Shown: positions 51,792 through 64,000 of the stretch, one piece after another | Numbering within the stretch: the stretch's first letter is position 1 | How the letters are laid out: each line of letters opens with the position of its first letter | Origin: Streptomyces pactum | GTDB taxonomy: Bacteria; Actinomycetota; Actinomycetes; Streptomycetales; Streptomycetaceae | Direction of reading: 5' to 3' | Length of the DNA stretch: 64,000 nucleotides | Assembly: GCF_016031615.1 (NCBI RefSeq) | Contig: NZ_JACYXC010000001.1 | Location: 4,650,001-4,714,000, forward strand | The notes under the pieces: model-generated | The model's database searches: none | Told to the model about the DNA's origin: nothing | Seen by the model: only the letters and a program-made list of their open reading frames with translations | Position numbers and translations under genes: made by a program

Positions 51792-53009
51792 ATGGACCGC
51801 CTCGCGAACACCGTGCGCCCCTACGCCTGGGGCTCCACCACCGCGATCCCTCAGCTCCTCGGCGTCCCGCCGACCGGTGAGCCGCAGGCCGAGCTGTGGA
51901 TGGGGGCCCACCCGGCGGCGCCGTCAAGGGTCGACCGGGGAGCCGGCCCGGCACCGCTCACCGAGGTCATCGCCGCCGACCCGGAGGGCGAACTCGGCGC
52001 TCCGGCGGTGCGCCGCTTCGGGCCGGAGCTGCCGTTCCTGGTGAAGCTGCTCGCCGCCGCCGCACCGCTGTCCCTCCAGGTCCACCCCGACCGGGAACAG
52101 GCGCGCGCCGGCCACGCGGGGGAGGAGGCGCGGGGCGTGCCGCTGGACGCGCCGCACCGCACCTACAAGGACCCCAACCACAAGCCCGAGATGATCTGCG
52201 CCCTGACGCCGTTCACCGGTCTGTGCGGCTTCCGGGCCCCGGAGGAGACCGCCGAGGTGATGGCCGCCCTCGACATCGACTCCCTCAAGCCGTACGTGGA
52301 CATCCTGCACGCGCACCCCGAGGCGGACGCGCTCCGCGAGCTGCTCACCGCCGTGCTCACCGCCGACCGGGCGGCCATGGCGGAGACGGTGGAGCAGGCC
52401 GCCCGTGCCGCCGAACGGCTGAGCGGCCTCGGCGGGCCGCACGCCGACGCCTACGCCGCGTACGCCGTCCTCGCCCGGCACCACCCCGGGGACCCGGGCG
52501 TGATCGCCGCCATGCTCCTCAACCACGTCCGGCTCCAGCCGGGCGAGGCGCTCTACCTCGGCGCCGGCGTGCCGCACGCCTACCTCGACGGCCTGGGCGT
52601 GGAGATCATGGCGACCTCCGACAACGTGCTGCGCTGCGGCCTGACCCCCAAGCACGTGGACGTCCCCGAGCTGCTGCGGGTGGTCCGGTTCGAGAGCGGC
52701 CCGCCCGCCGTGCTGCGGCCCGAGGCGGACCCGGACGGCGAGGAGGTGTACGACACCCCCGTCGACGACTTCCGGCTCTCCCGCCACGTGTGGGCCGAGG
52801 GCGCCGCGCCCCGGGCCCTGCCCGCCACCGCCCCGCAGATCCTGCTCTGCACCGCCGGGACGGTCCGGCTGCGCGCCACCGCCGCGCCGGCCGGCCGGCC
52901 CGGCGCGGACGTGTCCCTCGGCCCCGGGGAGTCGGTCTTCGTCCCGGCGGGGGAGCGCGTCGAGGCGGCCGGGGCCGGCACCCTCTTCCGCGCCACGGTC
53001 GTCGTCTGA
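51792..53009 (+). CDS. manA: Mannose-6-phosphate isomerase, class I
   Basis: A 405-residue type I phosphomannose isomerase interconverting fructose-6-phosphate and mannose-6-phosphate with zinc. The start RLANTVRPYAWGSTTAI is typical. The zinc ligands are in LQVHPD (Gln/His) and NHKPEMICAL (Glu), with the later His in GAGVPHAYLDGLGVEIM, followed by ATSDNVLRCGLTPKHVD. It provides the mannose-6-phosphate used by the phosphomannomutase encoded nearby. GAGGAA lies about 12 nt before the ATG. It may share a transcript with the SIS gene, though the repeat-filled gap makes this uncertain. Confidence 0.95.
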   Translation: MDRLANTVRPYAWGSTTAIPQLLGVPPTGEPQAELWMGAHPAAPSRVDRGAGPAPLTEVIAADPEGELGAPAVRRFGPELPFLVKLLAAAAPLSLQVHPDREQARAGHAGEEARGVPLDAPHRTYKDPNHKPEMICALTPFTGLCGFRAPEETAEVMAALDIDSLKPYVDILHAHPEADALRELLTAVLTADRAAMAETVEQAARAAERLSGLGGPHADAYAAYAVLARHHPGDPGVIAAMLLNHVRLQPGEALYLGAGVPHAYLDGLGVEIMATSDNVLRCGLTPKHVDVPELLRVVRFESGPPAVLRPEADPDGEEVYDTPVDDFRLSRHVWAEGAAPRALPATAPQILLCTAGTVRLRATAAPAGRPGADVSLGPGESVFVPAGERVEAAGAGTLFRATVVV

Positions 53010-53203
53010 CACCGCCCTTTCCGCGCCACGGCCGCGGTCCGATGCGCGGACCGGGGCCGCGGCCCGGCACCGCCCTCCCCGCGCCGCGGTCGCGGCCCGG
53101 CACCGCCGCTCCGGCCGTGCGCGGATGAGCTGCGACAATGGCCCGCCGTGACACGGTGGGAGACAGCAGGAGTGCCGACAGGCGGAAGGGATAACCGGCT
53201 CGT

Positions 53204-54160
53204 ATGAGTGCATCAGGCGGAACCAAGGCGATCGTCGCCGCGCTGGGCGCGAACCTGGCCATCGCGGTGGCCAAGTTCGTGGCGGCGGCGGTCAGTGGCT
53301 CGGCGTCGATGCTCGCCGAAGGCGTGCACTCGCTCGCCGACTCGGGCAACCAGGGACTGCTGCTGCTGGGCGGTAAGAAGGCCAAGCGGGAGGCCACCCC
53401 GGAGCACCCCTTCGGCTACGGGCGCGAGCGGTACATCTACGGCTTCCTCGTCTCCATCGTGCTGTTCACCATCGGCGGCGTCTTCGCCCTCTACGAGGGC
53501 TACGAGAAGATCCAGCACCCGCACGAGATCGAGCACTGGTACTGGCCGGTCGGCGTCCTGGTCTTCGCCATCGTCGCGGAGAGCTTCTCCTTCCGTACCG
53601 CGATCAAGGAGTCCAACGCGGTCCGGGGCGCGCTGGGCTGGCGCCAGTTCGTCCGCCGCGCCAAGGCCCCCGAGCTGCCCGTCGTCCTCCTGGAGGACCT
53701 CGGCGCGCTGGTCGGCCTCGTCCTCGCCCTGGGCGGGGTCAGCCTGGCGCTGGCCACCGGCGACGGGGTGTGGGACGGCGTCGGCACGATGTGCATCGGG
53801 GCCCTGCTGGTGCTGATCGCCCTGGTCCTCGCCGTGGAGACCAAGTCGCTGCTGCTCGGTGAGGCGGCCGACGTGGACCAGGTCGCCCGGATCCGCGAGG
53901 CCGTGGTGGACGGGGAGACCGTCACCCGCCTCATCCACATGCGCACCCTCCACCTCGGCCCGGAGGAGCTGCTGGTCGCCGCGAAGATCGCGGTCAGGCA
54001 CGACGACACCGCCGAGACCATCGCCCGCGCCATCGACGCCGCCGAGGCCCGTATCCGCGAGGCCGTGCCCATCGCCCGGGTGATCTACCTGGAACCGGAC
54101 ATCTTCAATGCGGAGGCCGCCGCGTCGGGCTCCACGGTCACCTGGTCACCCGCCCCCTGA
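53204..54160 (+). CDS. Cation diffusion facilitator transporter
   Basis: A 318-residue CDF protein that exports divalent metal ions such as Zn(II) or Fe(II) in exchange for protons. It has five or six membrane helices (1-210), with the metal site in ASMLAEGVHSLADSGNQGLL (HSLAD matches the HxxxD family motif). A C-terminal cytoplasmic domain has ILRTLHLGPEELLV-type metal-chaperone fold sequence (HMRTLHLGPEELLVAAKIAV). The ATG at 53204 follows GGAAGG at about 13 nt. It stands alone, ends before a clear terminator, and the metal cannot be named from sequence. Confidence 0.92.
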   Translation: MSASGGTKAIVAALGANLAIAVAKFVAAAVSGSASMLAEGVHSLADSGNQGLLLLGGKKAKREATPEHPFGYGRERYIYGFLVSIVLFTIGGVFALYEGYEKIQHPHEIEHWYWPVGVLVFAIVAESFSFRTAIKESNAVRGALGWRQFVRRAKAPELPVVLLEDLGALVGLVLALGGVSLALATGDGVWDGVGTMCIGALLVLIALVLAVETKSLLLGEAADVDQVARIREAVVDGETVTRLIHMRTLHLGPEELLVAAKIAVRHDDTAETIARAIDAAEARIREAVPIARVIYLEPDIFNAEAAASGSTVTWSPAP

Positions 54161-54172
54161 CCACCCGCCCCC

Positions 54173-54206
54173 GGGGCCGGCCCGCCCCACCCCACGGGCC
54201 GGCCCC
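54173..54206 (+). terminator. Hairpin after the CDF gene
   Basis: Perfect 12-bp stem GGGGCCGGCCCG (54173-54184) with CGGGCCGGCCCC (54195-54206) and a 10-nt loop, 13 nt after the stop. Confidence 0.75.
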
Positions 54207-54558
54207 CGACACGGACCCGCACACCCCGCGCTCCGTACCCCGCATCTCCCGGGCGCCGGCCCGTAGGGGCACCCGCAGGCCGGCCGCCCGGGGTGCTCCC
54301 AGGACCGGCTCGCCGCAGCACCCCCCTCCCGCAGCCCCCGCCGCGGGCGCCCCCCCACGGCCGCCCACCGCCGGCGTCCGCCCGTCCCCGGTCCCCGTCC
54401 GGCATCCGGGCGCGGGAACCGCCCCCGCCCACCCGGCTCGCCACCCCCGGCGTACGCCCGTCACAGCCCGGTACCACCGGCAGGCGCCGGCGCTCGCGGG
54501 CGCGCCGGCCCGGCCGAAGTCCGCCCCCTCGGGCTGGGGCGGACCGCGCCCCCCGGTG

Positions 54559-54802
54559 TAGATTCGTGACCAGAGCCAGACGTCGCTGCTGATGGCGGTC
54601 GGGTGGTCCGTACGCGGACCGTCCGAGGGAGAGAGGGCCTTCGACGGACTGCGCTGTGAGTGACGGATGCACCCGCGATCCCGCGCGGTGCACCGGTTCG
54701 TCGCGTACGCGCACAGCCGTGCGTACGCGGGACCGCGCAGGAATTCCGCCACCGCATGCCCAGCCGAGACCACTCTCGCTCGAACCCATGGAGGACAACC
54801 TC
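54559..54802 (+). promoter_or_regulatory. Hairpin-rich leader of ahcY
   Basis: A -10-like TAGATT (54559-54564) would give a leader of about 230 nt. Three hairpins are visible: GGTCCG-TACG-CGGACC (54604-54619), an imperfect stem near 54668-54692 built on GCACC/GGTGC, and GCGTACGCGCAC pairing with GTGCGTACGC (54703-54729). No consensus S-adenosylhomocysteine riboswitch is evident. Confidence 0.45.
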
Positions 54803-56260
54803 ATGACCACCGCCGCCAACGGTCAGGACTTCAAGGTCGCCGACCTGTCCCTGGCCGCTTTCGGCCGCAAGGAGATCACCCTCGCCGAGCACGAGATGCC
54901 CGGCCTGATGGCGATCCGCGCCGAGTACGCCGAGGCCCAGCCGCTCGCCGGCGCCCGTATCACCGGATCGCTGCACATGACCGTGCAGACCGCGGTCCTG
55001 ATCGAGACCCTGGTCGCGCTCGGCGCCCGGGTCCGCTGGGCCTCGTGCAACATCTTCTCCACCCAGGACCACGCCGCCGCGGCCGTCGCGGTCGGCCCCG
55101 ACGGCACCCCGGAGGACCCCCGGGGCGTGCCGGTCTTCGCCTGGAAGGGCGAGACCCTCGAAGAGTACTGGTGGTGCACCGAGCAGGCCCTGACCTGGCC
55201 GGACGCCGAGACCGGCGGCCCGAACATGATCCTGGACGACGGCGGTGACGCCACCCTGCTCGTCCACAAGGGCGTGGAGTACGAGAAGGCCGGCGCGGCC
55301 CCCTCGGTGGACACCGCCGAGAACGAGGAGCACCGGGTCATCCTGGAGCTGCTCAACCGCACCCTCGCCGAGAGCCCCCAGAAGTGGACCCGGCTGGCCT
55401 CCGAGATCCGGGGCGTCACCGAGGAGACCACCACCGGCGTGCACCGCCTGTACGAGATGCACCGCGAGGGGACGCTCCTCTTCCCGGCCATCAACGTCAA
55501 CGACTCGGTGACCAAGTCGAAGTTCGACAACAAGTACGGCTGCCGCCACTCGCTCATCGACGGCATCAACCGCGCCACCGACGTCCTCATCGGGGGCAAG
55601 GTCGCGGTCGTCTGCGGCTACGGCGACGTCGGCAAGGGCTGCGCGGAGTCGCTGCGGGGCCAGGGCGCCCGCGTGGTGGTGACCGAGATCGACCCGATCT
55701 GCGCGCTCCAGGCCGCGATGGACGGCTACCAGGTGGCCACCCTGGACGACGTGGTGGAGACCGCGGACATCTTCATCACCACCACCGGCAACAAGGACAT
55801 CATCATGGCCTCCGACATGGCCCGGATGAAGCACCAGGCCATCGTGGGGAACATCGGCCACTTCGACAACGAGATCGACATGGCCGGCCTGGCCGCGGTC
55901 CCGGGCATCGTCAAGGACGAGGTCAAGCCGCAGGTCCACACCTGGACCTTCCCCGACGGCAAGACGATCATCGTGCTGTCCGAGGGCCGGCTGCTCAACC
56001 TGGGCAACGCGACGGGCCACCCGTCCTTCGTGATGTCCAACTCCTTCGCCAACCAGACGATCGCCCAGATCGAGCTGTTCACCAAGCCCGAGTCGTACCC
56101 GACCGACGTCTACGTGATCCCCAAGCACCTGGACGAGAAGGTCGCCCGGCTCCACCTGGACGCGCTCGGCGCCAAGCTGACCACGCTCCGCCCGGAGCAG
56201 GCCGCCTACATCGGCGTCCCGGTCGAGGGCCCGTACAAGCCCGACCACTACCGCTACTGA
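54803..56260 (+). CDS. ahcY: Adenosylhomocysteinase
   Basis: A 485-residue NAD-dependent hydrolase splitting S-adenosylhomocysteine to adenosine and homocysteine, which removes the inhibitor of methyltransferases. The sequence is full length: MTVQTAVLIETLVALGARVR near the start, the NAD motif VCGYGDVGKGCAESL, IGHFDNEIDM, TFPDGKTIIVLSEGRLLNL, and the invariant C-terminus KPDHYRY. The frame is open to 54656, but ATG at 54803 with GGAGGA 7 nt upstream matches the family start. Two terminator hairpins follow. Confidence 0.97.
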   Translation: MTTAANGQDFKVADLSLAAFGRKEITLAEHEMPGLMAIRAEYAEAQPLAGARITGSLHMTVQTAVLIETLVALGARVRWASCNIFSTQDHAAAAVAVGPDGTPEDPRGVPVFAWKGETLEEYWWCTEQALTWPDAETGGPNMILDDGGDATLLVHKGVEYEKAGAAPSVDTAENEEHRVILELLNRTLAESPQKWTRLASEIRGVTEETTTGVHRLYEMHREGTLLFPAINVNDSVTKSKFDNKYGCRHSLIDGINRATDVLIGGKVAVVCGYGDVGKGCAESLRGQGARVVVTEIDPICALQAAMDGYQVATLDDVVETADIFITTTGNKDIIMASDMARMKHQAIVGNIGHFDNEIDMAGLAAVPGIVKDEVKPQVHTWTFPDGKTIIVLSEGRLLNLGNATGHPSFVMSNSFANQTIAQIELFTKPESYPTDVYVIPKHLDEKVARLHLDALGAKLTTLRPEQAAYIGVPVEGPYKPDHYRY

Positions 56261-56265
56261 GCCCC

Positions 56266-56300
56266 GGCGAGGCCGGCCGGTTTCCCCGGTCGGCCTCGCC
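56266..56300 (+). terminator. Terminator hairpin after ahcY
   Basis: 15-bp stem with one mismatch (GGCGAGGCCGGCCGG, 56266-56280, with 56286-56300), directly after the ahcY stop and with a U-containing loop. Confidence 0.75.
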
Positions 56301-56314
56301 GACCGGTCGGTTTC

Positions 56315-56341
56315 AGGCCCCCGCCGGGCAGGCGGGGGCCT
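56315..56341 (+). terminator. Second terminator hairpin after ahcY
   Basis: Perfect 11-bp stem AGGCCCCCGCC (56315-56325) with GGCGGGGGCCT (56331-56341) and a 5-nt loop, 27 nt before the next start codon. It could attenuate rather than fully separate the following gene. Confidence 0.7.
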
Positions 56342-56368
56342 GATCCGTCGGCACCCCAAGGACCGACC

Positions 56369-57028
56369 ATGCCCCGCGGCCGTTACTCGCTCCACGACCC
56401 CCACGACCACACCCCCCTCGGCGAAGAGCACTTCCACTGCGCCCCCGGGCCCACCGGCTGGCGCTACGTCTCCCAGCTCACCGCCCCCGCCGGGACGGCG
56501 CCGGCCGCGGACGTTGCGCACGGCGCCGCCGACGGCCCGTCCGTCACCGGCTCCGTCGATCTCGCCCTGGACGAGCTGGGCCGCCCGGTCCGGCTGGAGC
56601 TGCGCGCGGCCGACTGGCGGGTCCGGGGCGCCGCCCTGGACGGCATCACCTGGGTACGGACCGACCCCACCGGCGAACACGCGACCGAGGGGAACGTCGC
56701 CGCGCACGCCTTCACCGGCGCGTCCCCCGCGTTCCTGGTCGCCACCTCCCGGCTGCTGCGCCTGGCCCCAGGGGGGCCCGCCACCCGCGTCCGCCTGGTG
56801 GCCCTCACCGCCCCGGTCCTCGCACCGCGCACCGTGGACCAGTCCTGGGCGCTGGTCGCCCGGACCGCGCACGACGCCGGCACCGGACCGCTCATGGTGG
56901 ACGAGTACCAGGTGAGTGCCCTGGACACCGGGGAGCGGTACAGCGTGTACATCGCGGGGGACGTGGTGCTGGCCGCGCCCGGCGTCGAGCTGGAGGACCT
57001 CGACACCCCGCCCTCGGTCTTCCCCTGA
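56369..57028 (+). CDS. Hypothetical protein between ahcY and rrn
   Basis: A 219-residue protein I do not recognise. It begins MPRGRYSLHDPHDHTPLGEE with clustered His residues. It has strands of a beta-rich fold (VTGSVDLALDELGRPVRLEL, GITWVRTDPTGEHATEGNVA), then VRLVALTAPVLAPRTVDQSW and YSVYIAGDVVLAAPGVELED. No signal peptide or membrane segment. AAGGA lies 8 nt before the ATG. Codon use is normal for the genome, so it is very likely real. Its position behind two terminators suggests its own weak promoter or partial readthrough from ahcY. Confidence 0.75.
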   Translation: MPRGRYSLHDPHDHTPLGEEHFHCAPGPTGWRYVSQLTAPAGTAPAADVAHGAADGPSVTGSVDLALDELGRPVRLELRAADWRVRGAALDGITWVRTDPTGEHATEGNVAAHAFTGASPAFLVATSRLLRLAPGGPATRVRLVALTAPVLAPRTVDQSWALVARTAHDAGTGPLMVDEYQVSALDTGERYSVYIAGDVVLAAPGVELEDLDTPPSVFP

Positions 57029-57732
57029 CACCGGCCGGTGCCGGGCCAGGACGGCGGAGCCCGCACGGCGGACGCTCCGGACCGGACGGCGCCAGGCGGA
57101 CACCGCCGCCCGGAGGACGCTCCGCCCGCCCCCGGCGGCGTGATGTGCATCCGACCGCCAGGAGCTGCTAATCTCCTGTTCGCCCCGAGACACCTGTTGA
57201 CACGGGTGGGCAGGGGAGGTAGGTTTTAACGGTTACGAGAGGGGGCGAGCCCCCCGTAGCCGTTGGCGTCTACGACGCTCCGCCGGGACAGTGAGCCCGG
57301 TGGGCACCTTCGAAAGCATTGGAACGCAAACGCCGATTAGGTCGGCGGAAGTGATTCTGATAAAGTCGAAACCACCGAACGGCGGAAATAAAAAACCGTC
57401 GAGCGGCAGGCCACTCCAACGGCCACCGGAAATGAAATCCGAACCGGGAACGGAACGGAAAACGGATCTGGTAAGGTTGGAAACACCGAAGGGAAGCGCC
57501 CGGAGGAAAGCCCGAGAGGGTGAGTACGAAGGAAGCGTCCGTTCCTTGAGAACTCAACAGCGTGCCAAAAGTCAACGCCAGATATGTTGATACCCCGTCT
57601 CCGGGCCGGTGAATGACCGGGAGTCGAGGTTCCTTTGAAGAAACACACACAGCGAGGACGCTGTGAACCGTTGGGACTATTCCTCCTGACGGTTCCGCTC
57701 AACGCGAGTGATGCCCCGATCACGGGGAAGCA
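57029..57732 (+). promoter_or_regulatory. rrn promoter and leader region
   Basis: Four candidate -10 boxes in the + direction fit the tandem promoters known for Streptomyces rrn operons: TAATCT (57169-57174), TAGGTT (57220-57225), TAAAGT (57361-57366) and TAAGGT (57472-57477). Only the second has a good -35 box (TTGACA, 57197-57202, 17-nt spacing). The leader from 57240 is A-rich. It contains the conserved TTGAGAACTCAACAGCGTGC stretch (57546-57565) seen before 16S rRNA and probably involved in antitermination or processing. Confidence 0.75.
57197..57225 (+). promoter_or_regulatory. Strongest rrn promoter
   Basis: TTGACA, 17-nt spacer, TAGGTT: a near-consensus vegetative promoter, consistent with high rRNA expression. 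Confidence 0.75.
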
Positions 57733-62668
<4,936 letters not shown>

Positions 62669-62740
62669 TCAGTTGCTCGCGTCCACTGTGTTGGTTCTGA
62701 AGTAACGACCGTGTTGTGTCCGGTTGGTTAACTTCATAGT

Positions 62741-62859
62741 GTTTCGGTGGTTATTGCGTTAGGGGAACGCCCGGTTACATTCCGAACCCGGAAGCTAAGC
62801 CTTTCAGCGCCGATGGTACTGCAGGGGGGACCCTGTGGGAGAGTAGGACGCCGCCGAAC
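62741..62859 (+). rRNA. 5S ribosomal RNA
   Basis: About 119 nt from GTTTCGGTGG to CCGCCGAAC, whose ends pair. The internal CCCGGTTACATTCCGAACCC and GGGAGAGTAGGACGCCGCC are standard. It lies about 70 nt after the 23S gene. Confidence 0.97.
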
Positions 62860-62868
62860 AATTTTTCT

Positions 62869-62907
62869 GGCTCCGGTCGGGACTTCGGTCCCGACCGGAG
62901 CCTTTTT
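62869..62907 (+). terminator. rrn operon terminator
   Basis: Perfect 15-bp stem GGCTCCGGTCGGGAC with a TTCG tetraloop and its complement (62869-62902), followed by five T residues. A textbook intrinsic terminator. Confidence 0.95.
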
Positions 62908-63365
62908 GCGTTTGTGCAGTTCCACGTGGACCTCTGCCCGGAGTCTTTTCTGCGGGGTTTTCCCGGGTTGGGCCGGCTGCGGTGTGTTGTCTGAGGGGCT
63001 CATCCGGCTCCGGCGCGTCGTGCTGTCGCGGAGGCCCGTCCGGAATCGGCTCGTCCTGGATATGGAGTCGTGGTCTGTGCGGGGGTAGCCATCGTTCTCA
63101 GCCCCGAGAGTGCGGCTCCGGGCCGCCGTAGGCGGGCCGGTTCATAGGGCGCCGGCGGCCTCACCCGGGGGTGATGATCCGGCGGCGCCGGAATGGTCGG
63201 GCGCCCCGAGGCGAACGGCGGGCACGAGCACCCAACGGGGCGTGCGAGGACGCCTGCCTGTGCGACTTCCTCTGCGTGTTCCGCGGCCGCGTATCTCTGG
63301 CAGGAGCGCAACGTGGCTCTGCCTCATCACCAGCGTCCCGGACTCGTGGACACGGGACCGACATA
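62908..63365. other. Gap after the rrn operon, no gene seen
   Basis: 458 nt, less GC-rich just after the terminator and normal beyond. Short open frames show no recognisable protein, and there is no sign of a tRNA after 5S. Confidence 0.5.
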
Positions 63366-63403
63366 CGTCGCCCCCGGGCCGGCGCACCGGCCCGGGGGCG
63401 ACG
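63366..63403 (-). terminator. Terminator of the membrane-protein gene
   Basis: Perfect 17-bp stem CGTCGCCCCCGGGCCGG (63366-63382) with its complement (63387-63403) and a CGCA loop, 11 nt beyond the minus-strand stop codon. Confidence 0.85.
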
Positions 63404-63413
63404 TCGTCTCGAA

Positions 63414-64000
63414 TCAGCCGGTCCGGTCCGGGCCGGGGCCGGGACCGTGCGGTGGCTTCGGTACGCCGTCCGCCGGGACACCGGTGGCGCGGGCGAGTTC
63501 CAGGTCGAGGGCCTCGCGACGGATCCGCTGGTCGATGTAGAGGAGCGCGGTGACCCCGGCGGTCAACGGCAGCGTGAGGGTGGTGCTCAGGACGCCGCCG
63601 AGACCGATCACGGCGAGGAACGTCCAGCTGACCGAGGTGTCCTCGCCGGACAGCCAGTCGGTGGCGCTGTCGCCGCCGAAGGCCATCGCCACCATGCTGG
63701 TGGGGATCTCGACGACCGCCTCGACCACCAGCACGATCACCAGGACCAGCAGCTGGATGCCGAACACCCGCCACCAGGCCCCGCGGACCAGCTTGGCCGA
63801 GCGCCGCAGGGCGGTGGTGACCCCCGCCTTCTCCAGCATCAGCGCGGGCGCGGCGAGGCTGTACCGGATCCACAGCCAGATCCCGGCGCCGAGGCCGGCG
63901 AAGCCGCCGAGCAGTGCCAGGGCGGCGCCCGCCTCCTCCGCACCGGCCAGCGCCAGCAGCACGCCCGGGGCGAAGCCGGCCAGCAGTGCCCCGAAGACGA
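63414..64000 (-). CDS. Membrane protein of the glycerophosphodiesterase membrane-domain type, partial
   Basis: The C-terminal 195 residues of a longer protein; the frame stays open to the window edge, so the start is missing. Hydrophobic segments are GGFAGLGAGIWLWIRYSLAA, GIQLLVLVIVLVVEAVVEIP, TFLAVIGLGGVLSTTLTLPL and AGVTALLYIDQRIRREALDL. The sequence APALMLEKAGVTTALRRSAK and the C-terminal YIDQRIRREALDLELA are typical of actinobacterial proteins annotated as glycerophosphoryl diester phosphodiesterase membrane domain (DUF7544-like). Function is unknown; no phosphodiesterase catalytic domain is seen in this part. The Pro/Gly tail lies on the cytoplasmic side. Confidence 0.8.
   Translation of the reverse strand, partial: VFGALLAGFAPGVLLALAGAEEAGAALALLGGFAGLGAGIWLWIRYSLAAPALMLEKAGVTTALRRSAKLVRGAWWRVFGIQLLVLVIVLVVEAVVEIPTSMVAMAFGGDSATDWLSGEDTSVSWTFLAVIGLGGVLSTTLTLPLTAGVTALLYIDQRIRREALDLELARATGVPADGVPKPPHGPGPGPDRTG

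Noticed and set aside
54604..54802. SAH riboswitch before ahcY
   Set aside because: The hairpins do not show the conserved sequence blocks and pseudoknot I know for that class; reported only as a structured leader.
57291..57590. Small open frame in the rrn leader
   Set aside because: It lies inside the rRNA promoter and leader region, and the peptide has no homology that I recognise.

Overview
The window comes from a very GC-rich actinobacterial chromosome, almost certainly Streptomyces or a close relative. The evidence is the strong G/C bias at third codon positions, the many GTG starts, a complete 16S-23S-5S operon with Streptomyces-type sequence and no spacer tRNA, and marker genes such as whiB, fbiA/fbiB, a clustered LCP family and an RsbQ/RsbP-like pair. 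Gene order from hutI at the left to ahcY and rrn at the right is, as far as I recall, close to the core chromosome of S. coelicolor around SCO3020-SCO3073. That comparison is from memory and was not computed. I see no prophage, insertion sequence, CRISPR array or tRNA. Most of the window is housekeeping and cell-envelope DNA.

Layout. 0-6 kb: hutI, a SigB/SigF-type sigma factor with a divergent STAS antagonist and an RsbW-like ATPase, then a POT peptide transporter. 6-16 kb: an OmpR/HK two-component pair, gtrA, purK-purE, a membrane dipeptidase, a VOC protein, a CGNR regulator and an overlapping RsbQ-like hydrolase/RsbP-like PAS-PP2C pair. 16-31 kb: an envelope block with a UDP-sugar dehydrogenase, five LCP (LytR-CpsA-Psr) proteins all on the minus strand, a GT2 glycosyltransferase, a hotdog thioesterase, a TIGR03089-type protein and a secreted PGRP amidase. 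31-38 kb: a sugar-nucleotide pyrophosphorylase, a repeat-filled convergent gap with a large palindrome, an AlkA-type glycosylase, the F420 genes fbiA-fbiB and cysteine dioxygenase. 38-56 kb: whiB, a giant GT2 membrane protein overlapping a DUF5719 gene, a zincin-like protein, DUF3499, phosphomannomutase, Trm112-like, SIS, manA, a CDF transporter and ahcY. 57-63 kb: rrn operon with four candidate tandem promoters and a strong terminator. The window ends inside a minus-strand membrane-protein gene.

Two themes link the genes. One is stress signalling by partner switching: sigma factor, STAS protein, RsbW-like ATPase, and about 12 kb away an RsbQ/RsbP-like pair. The other is envelope glycopolymer assembly: GDP-mannose supply (manA, PMM, GDP-mannose pyrophosphorylase-like, SIS), UDP-uronate supply, GtrA, two GT2 enzymes and five LCP ligases. 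Several genes appear to have leaderless promoters, with a TANNNT-like -10 box 6-8 nt before the start codon. The most unusual non-coding structures are the 88-bp tandem repeats plus long imperfect palindrome at 32.7-33.3 kb, the hairpin-rich ahcY leader, and an apparent reading-frame disturbance in the repetitive C-terminus of the giant GT2 gene. No clearly new multi-gene system was found.
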